Shown piece by piece: positions 8,392 to 15,868 of a DNA stretch of 64,000 nt. The stretch lies in NCBI RefSeq assembly GCF_012516435.1, contig NZ_CP051216.1, positions 994,001 to 1,058,000 on the forward strand. The letters run 5' to 3'. Positions within the stretch are counted from its first letter, which is position 1; each line of letters starts with the position of its first letter. This stretch comes from Pseudodesulfovibrio sp. zrk46 (lineage in GTDB: Bacteria > Desulfobacterota > Desulfovibrionia > Desulfovibrionales > Desulfovibrionaceae). The position numbers were made by a program, and so were the translations under genes. The notes below the pieces were generated by a model. The model searched no databases. It was not told where the DNA came from and was given only the letters and a program-made list of their open reading frames with translations.

Positions 8392-9351
8392 ATGCAATTG
8401 CTTGTAACGGGAGCGACCGGGCTTGCCGGGTCGGCCCTTGTATCGTTGCTCGGCGAAATCGCGCCGGACATCGCCTTGCGCGGCACCCACTGGAGCAGCA
8501 CCCCGGAAATCCGGACCGACGCCGTGGAATACGTCAAGGCAGACCTGACCCGTTACGAGGACTGTCACGCTGTGGCCAAGGGATGCGACGCAGCTATCAT
8601 GATGGCTGCGGTGACCGGCGGTGTCCAGAGCGCAGTGGATGCCCCATACAGGCAGACAACATCCAACCTGATCATGGACGCACAGATGCTTCAGGCCCTG
8701 TACGAGCAAGGGGTAAAGGACGTTATCTTTGTCTCCACCGCCACGGTCTATCAGGATATGGAGGGAACCATCCACGAGGATGACCTTGACCTGATGCAGG
8801 ATCCCCATGGCACATACTTTGGAGTGGGATGGGCCAAACGCTCTGCCGAAAAGCTCTGCCAATTCTGGCGCGAGACCATGGGCATGAACATCAGAGTGCT
8901 GAGAGCGGCCAATATTTATGGCCCCAGAGCAACTTTTCACCCCAAACGCTCTAATTTTATTCCGGCACTCATCCGAAAAGCCAATGAGAAGATGGATCCG
9001 TTTGAGGTCTGGGGTTCGCCATCAGTCACACGCGACGTGATCTACACTGACGACTTTGTTCGCGCCGTGTGGAAGGTGCTCACCACAAAGACCGATAATT
9101 ACATCTTCAACGTGGGCAGTGGAAAGAGTGTTACCGTCGGCGAAGTCGTGGACTACGCCTTGAAGGCGGCCGACCACCAGCCGGGCAAGCTCCACTATAC
9201 GGACAATGCACCGAGCACCATCGCCAAAAGGGAACTGGATATCTCCAGAATTCAGAACGAAACAGGCTGGAAACCGCTTGTCACACCGGAAGAGGGCATT
9301 CGACTGACCTCTGACTGGTGGAAAGAAAACAAGGAAACATGGGAAAAATGA
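8392..9351 (+). CDS. NAD-dependent epimerase/dehydratase-like SDR lacking catalytic Tyr
   Basis: A 319-residue extended SDR with the cofactor loop GATGLAG (residues 8-14), the VSTATVYQ Ser/Thr region, RAANIYGP and RDVIYTDDFVRAVW. The expected YxxxK is V145-GWA-K149, so the catalytic Tyr is missing, as in the SDRs at 5133 and 21966. It is the first gene of a plus-strand operon with the TylF-like protein and a split transketolase. Likely substrate is a nucleotide-activated sugar such as a GDP-heptose or its 4-keto form; this is inference from the neighbourhood. Confidence 0.8.
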   Translation: MQLLVTGATGLAGSALVSLLGEIAPDIALRGTHWSSTPEIRTDAVEYVKADLTRYEDCHAVAKGCDAAIMMAAVTGGVQSAVDAPYRQTTSNLIMDAQMLQALYEQGVKDVIFVSTATVYQDMEGTIHEDDLDLMQDPHGTYFGVGWAKRSAEKLCQFWRETMGMNIRVLRAANIYGPRATFHPKRSNFIPALIRKANEKMDPFEVWGSPSVTRDVIYTDDFVRAVWKVLTTKTDNYIFNVGSGKSVTVGEVVDYALKAADHQPGKLHYTDNAPSTIAKRELDISRIQNETGWKPLVTPEEGIRLTSDWWKENKETWEK

Positions 9352-10106
9352 AGACGGAAAAACACGACGCCATCGTCCTTTCCAGTGATTCGGAAAAAGG
9401 GGCCCAGGGCCAATTCACTGACCTGCTGACGGGAACACCGCTCCCGGATGACGAACTGCTGGCCAACCTCGGCCTGTACATGACCTCCAAGAACATGTCC
9501 CGTATGCTGTTCTTCTACGAGATTTACAAGATGCTCGTGGACACCCACGGCGTAATCATGGAGTTCGGCGTACGCTGGGGCCAGACCCTGTCCATGCTGT
9601 CCGCCTTGCGCGGCATCTTCGAGCCGTTCAATCGCCACCGCAAAATCATTGGCTTCGACACCTTTGACGGGTTCGTGGGCATGGAAGACAAAGACGGCGC
9701 AAACTGCCGCTGTACTGACGGCTCCTTTGGCGTGGCTGACAACTACGAGGACTACCTCGCCAAGGTCATGACCCTGCAGGAAGAACTCAATCCCATCTCC
9801 CACCTCAAGAAATTCGAGCTGGTCAAGGGCGACGCCCGCGAGACCATCCCGGCATACATCGAGCGCCATCCCGAGACGCTGGTCTCTCTGGCCATCTTCG
9901 ACTTTGACATCTACAGCCCGACCAAGGCTGCACTGGAGGCCATCGCCCCCAGGCTCTTCAAGGGCAGTATTCTGGTATTTGACGAGTTGTGCGACGACAT
10001 CTTCCCCGGCGAAACCGTCGCTCTCCTGGAAACCATGGGCGTCAACGGCCTGCGCATCAAGCGTATGCCCATGACCGCTCGCGTCTCTTACGCAGTGGTG
10101 GAATAA
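9339..10106 (+). CDS. TylF/macrocin O-methyltransferase-like protein
   Basis: A 255-residue class I methyltransferase-fold protein. It shows the TylF-family pattern MEFGVRWGQTLS, the acidic IGFDTFDGFVG block and the late DFDIYSPTKAALE and ILVFDEL motifs that bind SAM and metal. Members O-methylate sugars. The ATG at 9339 has AAGGA close before it; an ATG at 9348 forms an ATGA overlap with the previous stop and is an alternative. The gene overlaps the SDR by 13 bases, so the two are translationally coupled. Confidence 0.75.
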   Translation: MGKMKTEKHDAIVLSSDSEKGAQGQFTDLLTGTPLPDDELLANLGLYMTSKNMSRMLFFYEIYKMLVDTHGVIMEFGVRWGQTLSMLSALRGIFEPFNRHRKIIGFDTFDGFVGMEDKDGANCRCTDGSFGVADNYEDYLAKVMTLQEELNPISHLKKFELVKGDARETIPAYIERHPETLVSLAIFDFDIYSPTKAALEAIAPRLFKGSILVFDELCDDIFPGETVALLETMGVNGLRIKRMPMTARVSYAVVE

Positions 10107-10111
10107 TCGAC

Positions 10112-10885
10112 ATGCATACCCAGATCAGAAAAGACATTCTCAACATCTCCTTTGAGAGCGGGCACGGGCATATCCCCACCTGCTTCTCCATCGTGGAGTT
10201 GTTGCAGACCGTTTACGAGACCATGAATCACAAACCCGCCGATCCCCAGTGGAACGACCGGGACATCTTCATCCTGAGCAAGGGCCATGCGGCACTGGCG
10301 CATTACGTGGTTCTGGCACGGCAAGGATATTTCGACCTTGAACCTGTCTGCACTTTCGGCGGCTGCGGCTCCCAGTTCGGTTGTCACGGTGACCGGAGCA
10401 AGACCCCCGGCGTGGAAGTATCCACCGGCTCTCTCGGTCACGGCATCGGTGTGGCCGTAGGCATGGCCATGGCCTTCAAGATTCAGAAGAGTGACCGCCG
10501 TGTCATCTCGCTGATCGGCGATGGAGAGGCCAACGAAGGCTCTGTATGGGAAGCGCTCCTTGTGGCCGCTGACCAGAAACTCGACAAGTTGACTGTCATC
10601 TACGACAACAACATGTCCCATGCTCGCGGCCTGCAGATTCACAACCCCGCCGAAAAGCTGGCTTCCTTCGGCATGGACGTGACCGAAATCGACGGCCATG
10701 ATCCCGCCCAGATTCGCGCCGCGCTGGAAAAGAAGTCCGACATGCCCAAGGCCATCGTGGCCAACACCGTTAAAGGTCAGGGCATCGCCGAAATGATGGA
10801 GAACCACTACCCGTGGCACAGACGTTCCCCTAGCGAAGAGGAACTGAAACGTTTTCTGGAGGAACTCGATGCGCGGACAGTTTAG
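10112..10885 (+). CDS. Transketolase, N-terminal (thiamine-PP) subunit
   Basis: A 257-residue protein equal to the N-terminal third of transketolase. ESGHGHIP, SKGHAALA and SLGHGIGVAVGMA bind the diphosphate, and GDGEANEGSVWEA ending in YDNN is the thiamine-diphosphate motif. It would pair with the next gene to make a heterodimeric transketolase that moves two-carbon units between sugars. ATG at 10112 lies six bases after the previous stop. In this setting it may supply sedoheptulose 7-phosphate for heptose synthesis, or build a branched sugar. Confidence 0.88.
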   Translation: MHTQIRKDILNISFESGHGHIPTCFSIVELLQTVYETMNHKPADPQWNDRDIFILSKGHAALAHYVVLARQGYFDLEPVCTFGGCGSQFGCHGDRSKTPGVEVSTGSLGHGIGVAVGMAMAFKIQKSDRRVISLIGDGEANEGSVWEALLVAADQKLDKLTVIYDNNMSHARGLQIHNPAEKLASFGMDVTEIDGHDPAQIRAALEKKSDMPKAIVANTVKGQGIAEMMENHYPWHRRSPSEEELKRFLEELDARTV

Positions 10886-11735
10886 AGACACCATTCTGGA
10901 TCTGGCCAAGACAGATCCGACTATCACCCTGCTTTTCGGCGACGTCAGCGTCTACCTGTTCCGCGAGTTTCAGGAGCTGTACCCTGAGCGTTTCTACAAC
11001 GTGGGCATCTGTGAAAACACCATCATCAGCATGGCCGCTGGTCTGGCATCGCAGGGGCTTACCCCGTTCGCCCACACCATTGCCCCGTTCATCACCGAGC
11101 GCAGCCTGGAGCAGATCAAGCTGGACCTCTGCTACAACAAATTCCCGGCCAACATCGTGACCTGCGGCGCCAGCTTTGACTACGCATGGGACGGCGCGAC
11201 CCACCACTGTCTGACCGATCTGGCCATCCTGCGTCTGCTGCCCGGCATGGAGGTCCTGCAACCCGGCTCCGACAAGGAGTTGGACGTGCTGCTGCGCCAG
11301 ACCTACAACAGCGGCAACCCGACATACTACCGTCTCTCCGACCACCCCCACGACATCGACACAGACATCGAGTTCGGCAAGGGAACGGTCATCAAGGACA
11401 GCGGCAGCGACACCACCGTGGTCACCGCCGGACCGATCCTCGGCAACGTCCACAAGGCGTGCGAAGACCTCTCGGTCAACCTCCTGTACTTCCCCACCAT
11501 CAAGCCGTTCGACTACGAACTGCTGGCCAAGTACAAGGACACCAACATCGTGGTGGTCCACGACGCCTTCGGCCTGTACGAAGCCGTCAACGAGATGGAC
11601 GACATCCGGACCCGCTACCACGGTCTGAAGGACAGCTTCTGCGCCTGTTACGGCAAGCTGGCCGACGTTCGCGAAAGTCTTGGTCTGGATGTGGAATCCA
11701 TCCGCGCCGCGATTATAAATCAAACTACAGGCTAA
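10869..11735 (+). CDS. Transketolase, C-terminal subunit
   Basis: A 288-residue protein holding the pyrimidine-binding and C-terminal domains of transketolase. FYNVGICENTIISMAAGLA contains the catalytic Glu that activates thiamine, and VTAGPILG and VVVHDAFG mark the C-terminal domain. It overlaps the N-terminal subunit gene by 17 bases, so the two are coupled. Split transketolases are common in anaerobes and in glycan clusters. The next gene starts only 37 bases later but is clearly more AT-rich. Confidence 0.88.
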   Translation: MRGQFRDTILDLAKTDPTITLLFGDVSVYLFREFQELYPERFYNVGICENTIISMAAGLASQGLTPFAHTIAPFITERSLEQIKLDLCYNKFPANIVTCGASFDYAWDGATHHCLTDLAILRLLPGMEVLQPGSDKELDVLLRQTYNSGNPTYYRLSDHPHDIDTDIEFGKGTVIKDSGSDTTVVTAGPILGNVHKACEDLSVNLLYFPTIKPFDYELLAKYKDTNIVVVHDAFGLYEAVNEMDDIRTRYHGLKDSFCACYGKLADVRESLGLDVESIRAAIINQTTG

Positions 11736-11772
11736 GACGCTTCTACATTTATCAATAGCTATTGAGGTAAGC

Positions 11773-13038
11773 ATGAAACCAACTTTCATCTTTGACAGAC
11801 CGCTATACGGTGGCGGCGCCACGTTCGCAGGATTAGCCGAACCTCTTTTCTCTACAGGGGCTACTGCTCAAAATGTGACACCTGAGAGGCTTGCAACAGA
11901 AGAGCCTACTGATGCAAAAGAAAAAATTGATTTCCTATGGGGTGTGGGCGTCAGCAACCAGCTTAAGGACTGGCCTAGGCCCTGCACATGGCTGACGGTT
12001 CTGCGCAATCCGATATCCCGCTTCGTGTCTATGGTCTATGGGTATAGAAGCATAATGCCTGAAGGCTCATTCTGGGAGGCCGACTTACTTGTGGATTGTC
12101 CGGACATGGACACCTATGTAAATAAGTACCTAGAAATAAGCGACTTTCACAGGCGCTCCCAGTTTGCGGATCTTTTGCCGTACATGGATTACAGTGGACT
12201 AGAATGGTTCTCTGCGCCTGAAGTATATACGGAAAATGAAGATTTTTTCTCTCTGAGCAATGAAAATATTATTGCAGCAATGGAGAAACGGTACAAATCC
12301 ATTTACATTCTTGAGTACCAAGAAGAATCGATCTTCCAATTCGCTTTAGATTATGGCCTCAACACTCAGCGATTATCCATTGCTCCGCCTACAATCCAAT
12401 ACCATCCTCATGAGCTAAAGAAATGGGAAGAAGCGGACATTCCTGCGGAAACGATGGAAAAAATTCGTTATCTCCTGCGTGATGAAATTGAAGTTTACGA
12501 TTACTTCAAAAACAAGTTTTTGGATCGTCTTTCTGACGAGATTTTTACGGACAGAACATACCACATCCTTAAATCCCATTCGATCAAGGCCAACAAGAAG
12601 TTCAGGGACGATTTCTATAATCGTAGTTACAAGTTCACACCTAAGCAGTTTTTTACTGCCAACAGCAAGCCTGGCGGAACCAGCTTTGCGGCAAACAACA
12701 TCAAGTTCCACCCGTTTACACTCACGGTAATTGACAGCCAATTGTTTGCTGACGCTATTGGAAAACAACCATTCGTTGTCTGGGGAACGGAAAGAGAATC
12801 TTTAGACCTCCTGCTCCCAATCATTAACGCTGGCCTCAGTGGATTCAAGGGGTTTGTGGACGATCAAGCCACTCCCGGAACGAAACTAATGGGGTACCAG
12901 GTCATGACTAAAGCCGAAATGTACGAAGTCATGCCCGAGGGTATTATAGTGGATTCATACGCCAAGTCACTTGGGATGACCGCCCGTTCTCGGGTAGAAA
13001 TGATGAGTAACAAGTACGATCTCATAATCGTGTACTAA
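11773..13038 (+). CDS. Sulfotransferase-like protein; candidate phosphoramidate transferase
   Basis: A 421-residue protein. Residues 1-20 (FDRPLYGGGATFAGL) resemble the 5'-phosphosulfate loop of sulfotransferases, and LRNPISRFVSMVYG near residue 78 matches the 3'-phosphate binding motif (RxPxxRxxSxY). The middle is family-poor. The last 100 residues (VVWGTERES, KGFVDD) look like a small Rossmann-type domain as in PglD N-termini. Visibly more AT-rich than the genes before it, which suggests a separate origin. Ordinary reading: a PAPS-dependent sulfotransferase. Because the convergent operon should make a 3'-phosphorylated CDP-amidate, it could instead use that donor. That second idea is inference only. 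Confidence 0.6.
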   Translation: MKPTFIFDRPLYGGGATFAGLAEPLFSTGATAQNVTPERLATEEPTDAKEKIDFLWGVGVSNQLKDWPRPCTWLTVLRNPISRFVSMVYGYRSIMPEGSFWEADLLVDCPDMDTYVNKYLEISDFHRRSQFADLLPYMDYSGLEWFSAPEVYTENEDFFSLSNENIIAAMEKRYKSIYILEYQEESIFQFALDYGLNTQRLSIAPPTIQYHPHELKKWEEADIPAETMEKIRYLLRDEIEVYDYFKNKFLDRLSDEIFTDRTYHILKSHSIKANKKFRDDFYNRSYKFTPKQFFTANSKPGGTSFAANNIKFHPFTLTVIDSQLFADAIGKQPFVVWGTERESLDLLLPIINAGLSGFKGFVDDQATPGTKLMGYQVMTKAEMYEVMPEGIIVDSYAKSLGMTARSRVEMMSNKYDLIIVY

Positions 13039-13058
13039 CCACTCTCGTCCATAAACAG

Positions 13059-13097
13059 TAAAGTAGGGGCTTGCGGTTGCCGCAAGCCCCTACTTTA
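13059..13097. terminator. Strong bidirectional terminator
   Basis: Perfect 18-bp stem (left arm 13059-13076, right arm 13080-13097) with a TTG loop; AAAGTAGGGG/CCCCTACTTT ends give A and T runs on both strands. It separates the convergent genes ending at 13038 and 13126. Confidence 0.9.
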
Positions 13098-13125
13098 TTG
13101 GGTACCTATTCGGTCGTATTTATAA

Positions 13126-13893
13126 TTACTTGGTGGTGAAACCAATCCAGGCACGAGTGAGGTAGGTCGCTTCGATGTGTTCAAGGTTGTTTACCCGTTC
13201 CTTTATGTAGTCCATAAACTGTCCAAACCGTTCCTCTCCAGCTTGAACCCGCACATCGTTGACCGATTCCCAAAGCCCAATATAGCGTTCAGGAGACTGG
13301 TATTCAACATGCTTTCCCTCCATATAGAGAACGGAATCGAAGACCGAAGCCCCCTCCAACTTGTCAAACAGATGGTCACAAAATTCAGACCTGCCGGAAG
13401 AAACCCTCTTCATGTCCGGCACGAGTTCTTTCAACTTGTTCTCGATATCGACAAGAAGTGGATTGGTATCGGTAATCCGTGTGTTCCATAAAGCCATAAA
13501 AAGTCCACCAGGCCGAAGCACACGCTGAAATTCCTTTGTCGCCACGTCAAAATCAGCCCAATGAAAAGAGGACGCCATCGTTAAAATGTCAGCCGAGTTA
13601 TCCCCCAAACCAGTTTCTTCCGCGCTACCATCGACCCACAGGATATCGAGACTGCCATTCTGCTTTTCCCCCTCCAAACGCATGGCCTCATTGGGTTCAA
13701 CAGCCCTTGTCTTGCAGCCCGCAGCGGCTGCCATTCTAGCCCAGATACCAGTTCCAGCACCGACATCCGCAAAATCGATCTCCTTGGTATCCTTTCCTGT
13801 CAGACCCAATATTGCTTCCAGCACAGGCGGGGCATATGCAGGCCTGTACATGGCATAATTCTTTGCGAGTTTGGTAAAATCTCCATGCTTCAT
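13126..13893 (-). CDS. Class I methyltransferase, last gene of phosphoramidate operon
   Basis: A 255-residue protein with SAM motif I DVGAGTGIWARMA near residue 42, the acidic AVEPNEAM loop and the late FQRVLRPGGLFMALW block, as in Methyltransf_11 proteins. It lies 62 bases after the CysC-like kinase on the same strand. In C. jejuni the phosphoramidate genes are likewise next to two methyltransferases (Cj1419c and Cj1420c), needed for the O-methyl group. ATG at 13893 follows AAGGAG by 10 bases; a TTG at 13899 is an alternative. Methylation of the phosphoramidate is inferred from position, not shown. Confidence 0.75.
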   Translation of the reverse strand: MKHGDFTKLAKNYAMYRPAYAPPVLEAILGLTGKDTKEIDFADVGAGTGIWARMAAAAGCKTRAVEPNEAMRLEGEKQNGSLDILWVDGSAEETGLGDNSADILTMASSFHWADFDVATKEFQRVLRPGGLFMALWNTRITDTNPLLVDIENKLKELVPDMKRVSSGRSEFCDHLFDKLEGASVFDSVLYMEGKHVEYQSPERYIGLWESVNDVRVQAGEERFGQFMDYIKERVNNLEHIEATYLTRAWIGFTTK

Positions 13894-13955
13894 AATCAAT
13901 TATCTCCTTAAAAATGGGTCGATGTTTGTTGCGTTCTCGCAATGTAAAAATCTGC

Positions 13956-14468
13956 TCAAGACAGCTTGCCTTCAATCCCCATGATCACATCATTGGCAAG
14001 CTGTTCGGGAGGAACAGAAAAATCCATGTTACACAGCACGATATCGGCCTTAAGAGGTAATTCTGGAACTATATCAATCCCTGGCAAATTCTCTCCACGG
14101 CCATAATGTCCTTTACTATCCCGTTGCTTAAGAACATCAGCATCACACTCCAGCAAGACCTCGTAGTAGCTGGGGTAGTTAGCCCGATTCCATTCATGGA
14201 TTTCATGAAACAATGACATGGTGGCCACAATTACGATCCTGCCTTGGTCAGCAATCATTTTTGCCAAACGACAAATCCGATATGCGTTGACAAGGCGACA
14301 ATGTCGATCGTGCCCACAATTTTCATCACCGATGGCTTCGCGTACGGCATCACCATCAAGAAGGACTGGAGAAAGGCCTTTCCCCTCCAGTTGAACAGCG
14401 AGCTGCCTTGCCATGGTAGTCTTGCCTGCTCCGGACAAACCTGTAATCCAAATAACCTTTGGCTCCAT
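13956..14468 (-). CDS. CysC-like kinase; probable cytidine diphosphoramidate 3'-kinase
   Basis: A 170-residue P-loop kinase of the adenylylsulfate kinase family. GLSGAGKTT (residues 10-18) is the Walker A motif and LLDGDAVREAIGD the acceptor site. The canonical APS-kinase block around ENIRR is not seen; it reads CRLVNAYR, followed by SLFHEIHEWNRANYP. C. jejuni Cj1415, first called an APS kinase, phosphorylates the ribose 3'-OH of cytidine diphosphoramidate. Gene order here (kinase, amidotransferase, cytidylyltransferase, CysC-like) matches Cj1418c-Cj1415c, so the same job is likely. A GAGGGG site precedes the ATG. An APS kinase feeding the nearby sulfotransferase-like protein is the main alternative. 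Confidence 0.75.
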   Translation of the reverse strand: MEPKVIWITGLSGAGKTTMARQLAVQLEGKGLSPVLLDGDAVREAIGDENCGHDRHCRLVNAYRICRLAKMIADQGRIVIVATMSLFHEIHEWNRANYPSYYEVLLECDADVLKQRDSKGHYGRGENLPGIDIVPELPLKADIVLCNMDFSVPPEQLANDVIMGIEGKLS

Positions 14469-14480
14469 GATCCCCTCAAA

Positions 14481-15239
14481 TCAACGCCAGTCGTGCGACC
14501 AACGCGTCTTGTTATTTTCATGTTCACGGATGCACTTCTCGTATGCGGTGACATCCTCCATGGAATCCGCTTCGCACCACTGGCCAGATACCGGCACTGC
14601 AGTGATATGGGCTCCTGCGGCCAGCAGCCGCTGCAGCAAAGCCGTCATGTCGAGCTTTGCGACCTCCTCTTCCGACAGGCTGCCCAGCAGGTCCTTCACC
14701 TGTTCGAATCCATCGGCGGAAAACTTGAGCAGCCCCATGAACTGCCCCTGAATATCCTCATAGGAATCGGTTCTTCTACCGATATCCTGTAAAATTCCAT
14801 CCTGCTCCCTGAAAGTCTCGGCATCATCCAGTGGATTGTCGAACCGCACGCTCCAGAGGGACTTCCACTCCCTGTCGTAGGTGATGGAAATATCGCCATC
14901 GGCCCCGGCCAAGGCACGAACATGATCCGGGTGATAGACGATGTCCGAATAGGAGATGATGCAAGGCGACGCCGCCAGCTCCGGGAGTGCGCACAACATG
15001 GTGCTCACCATATTGGTCTTGTCCCATACCGGGTTCTCAACGGTTTTAAACTCTCCGGTAAGCAGATGCCCCTTGTATCCAGTGGCAACGGTAATGGTCT
15101 CCAGCCCTGCGGACTGAAGGGACTGTAATTGCCAGTGCAACATGGGCTTGCCGGAAAGCGGAATCAGGCACTTGGGCTTGTCGCGTGTCTCTTCACACAT
15201 GCGCGACCCTCTGCCTGCGGCCAGTATTAATGCCTGCAT
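14481..15239 (-). CDS. Nucleotidyltransferase; probable CTP:phosphoglutamine cytidylyltransferase
   Basis: A 252-residue member of the sugar-phosphate nucleotidyltransferase fold. LAAGRGSRMCEETRDKPKCL (residues 6-25) is the nucleotide-binding signature, and SYSDIVY carries the metal-binding Asp. It starts five bases after the amidotransferase stop and ends 12 bases before the CysC-like kinase. In the C. jejuni pathway Cj1416 joins CTP and glutamine phosphate to give CDP-L-glutamine; position and size fit that role. Without the context it would be annotated only as an LicC-type NTP transferase. Confidence 0.78.
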   Translation of the reverse strand: MQALILAAGRGSRMCEETRDKPKCLIPLSGKPMLHWQLQSLQSAGLETITVATGYKGHLLTGEFKTVENPVWDKTNMVSTMLCALPELAASPCIISYSDIVYHPDHVRALAGADGDISITYDREWKSLWSVRFDNPLDDAETFREQDGILQDIGRRTDSYEDIQGQFMGLLKFSADGFEQVKDLLGSLSEEEVAKLDMTALLQRLLAAGAHITAVPVSGQWCEADSMEDVTAYEKCIREHENNKTRWSHDWR

Positions 15240-15244
15240 CTATC

Positions 15245-15868
15245 TCATTCTCCAAAAATCGATTTGAACAGTTTCATGTCATGCTCCATCGGCGTGGACT
15301 CCCGTTCCGGATGCCACATGATTCCGGTCATCATACCGCCATGCTTTCGCACAGCTTCCACCATGCCATCAGCAGACCGGGCCCAAATCAGAAACAAAGG
15401 AGCGACATCCTGCTCCTGCAGCAAACCGTTGTGGAATGAGTTCACCGTCAAAACACCATCCGGGGTTTCCAACTGATGGACAGCAGCCACGTGGTCCACT
15501 TCAGACTCGCCGTTTCTCACCGAAGGCAGTTTGCCGCCCATGACGTAATTCAGCACCTGCATTCCACGACAGACACCCAGCAGTGGAAGCTGCTCGGCCT
15601 TGGCCCACTCGCACAAAGCTCTCTCGGTCTGATCCCGAACAGGAAACGTACCCCAATCGTCGCCGCCAGTGAGTAGCACCCCACTGAGTCCCAGGTCACT
15701 CGCCCAGTCGACGACGGCCTCGCCCATGTTGGGCACCGGGACCCATACGACATCCGGCAGGACATCGTTCAGAAATGGAAGCCAGTCTGTATCCAGAGAG
15801 TCATAGGTCGTATCGGTCTGCTCGACCCGAACCTGACGCATGGTGACGCCAATGCGCTTTCGAGCCAT
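15245..15868 (-). CDS. Class I glutamine amidotransferase; probable gamma-glutamyl-CDP-amidate hydrolase
   Basis: A 207-residue class I GATase-fold protein. The catalytic triad is complete: Cys100 in LGVCRGMQ, His186 and Glu188 in IMWHPERE. LLTGGDDW matches the oxyanion-side loop of PuuD-like hydrolases. In the C. jejuni pathway Cj1417 uses this triad to cut CDP-L-glutamine into glutamate and cytidine diphosphoramidate. The ATG at 15868 overlaps the stop of the glutamine kinase gene (TGATG), with GGGG 9 bases before it. A plain gamma-glutamyl hydrolase is the alternative if the operon context is ignored. Confidence 0.8.
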   Translation of the reverse strand: MARKRIGVTMRQVRVEQTDTTYDSLDTDWLPFLNDVLPDVVWVPVPNMGEAVVDWASDLGLSGVLLTGGDDWGTFPVRDQTERALCEWAKAEQLPLLGVCRGMQVLNYVMGGKLPSVRNGESEVDHVAAVHQLETPDGVLTVNSFHNGLLQEQDVAPLFLIWARSADGMVEAVRKHGGMMTGIMWHPERESTPMEHDMKLFKSIFGE

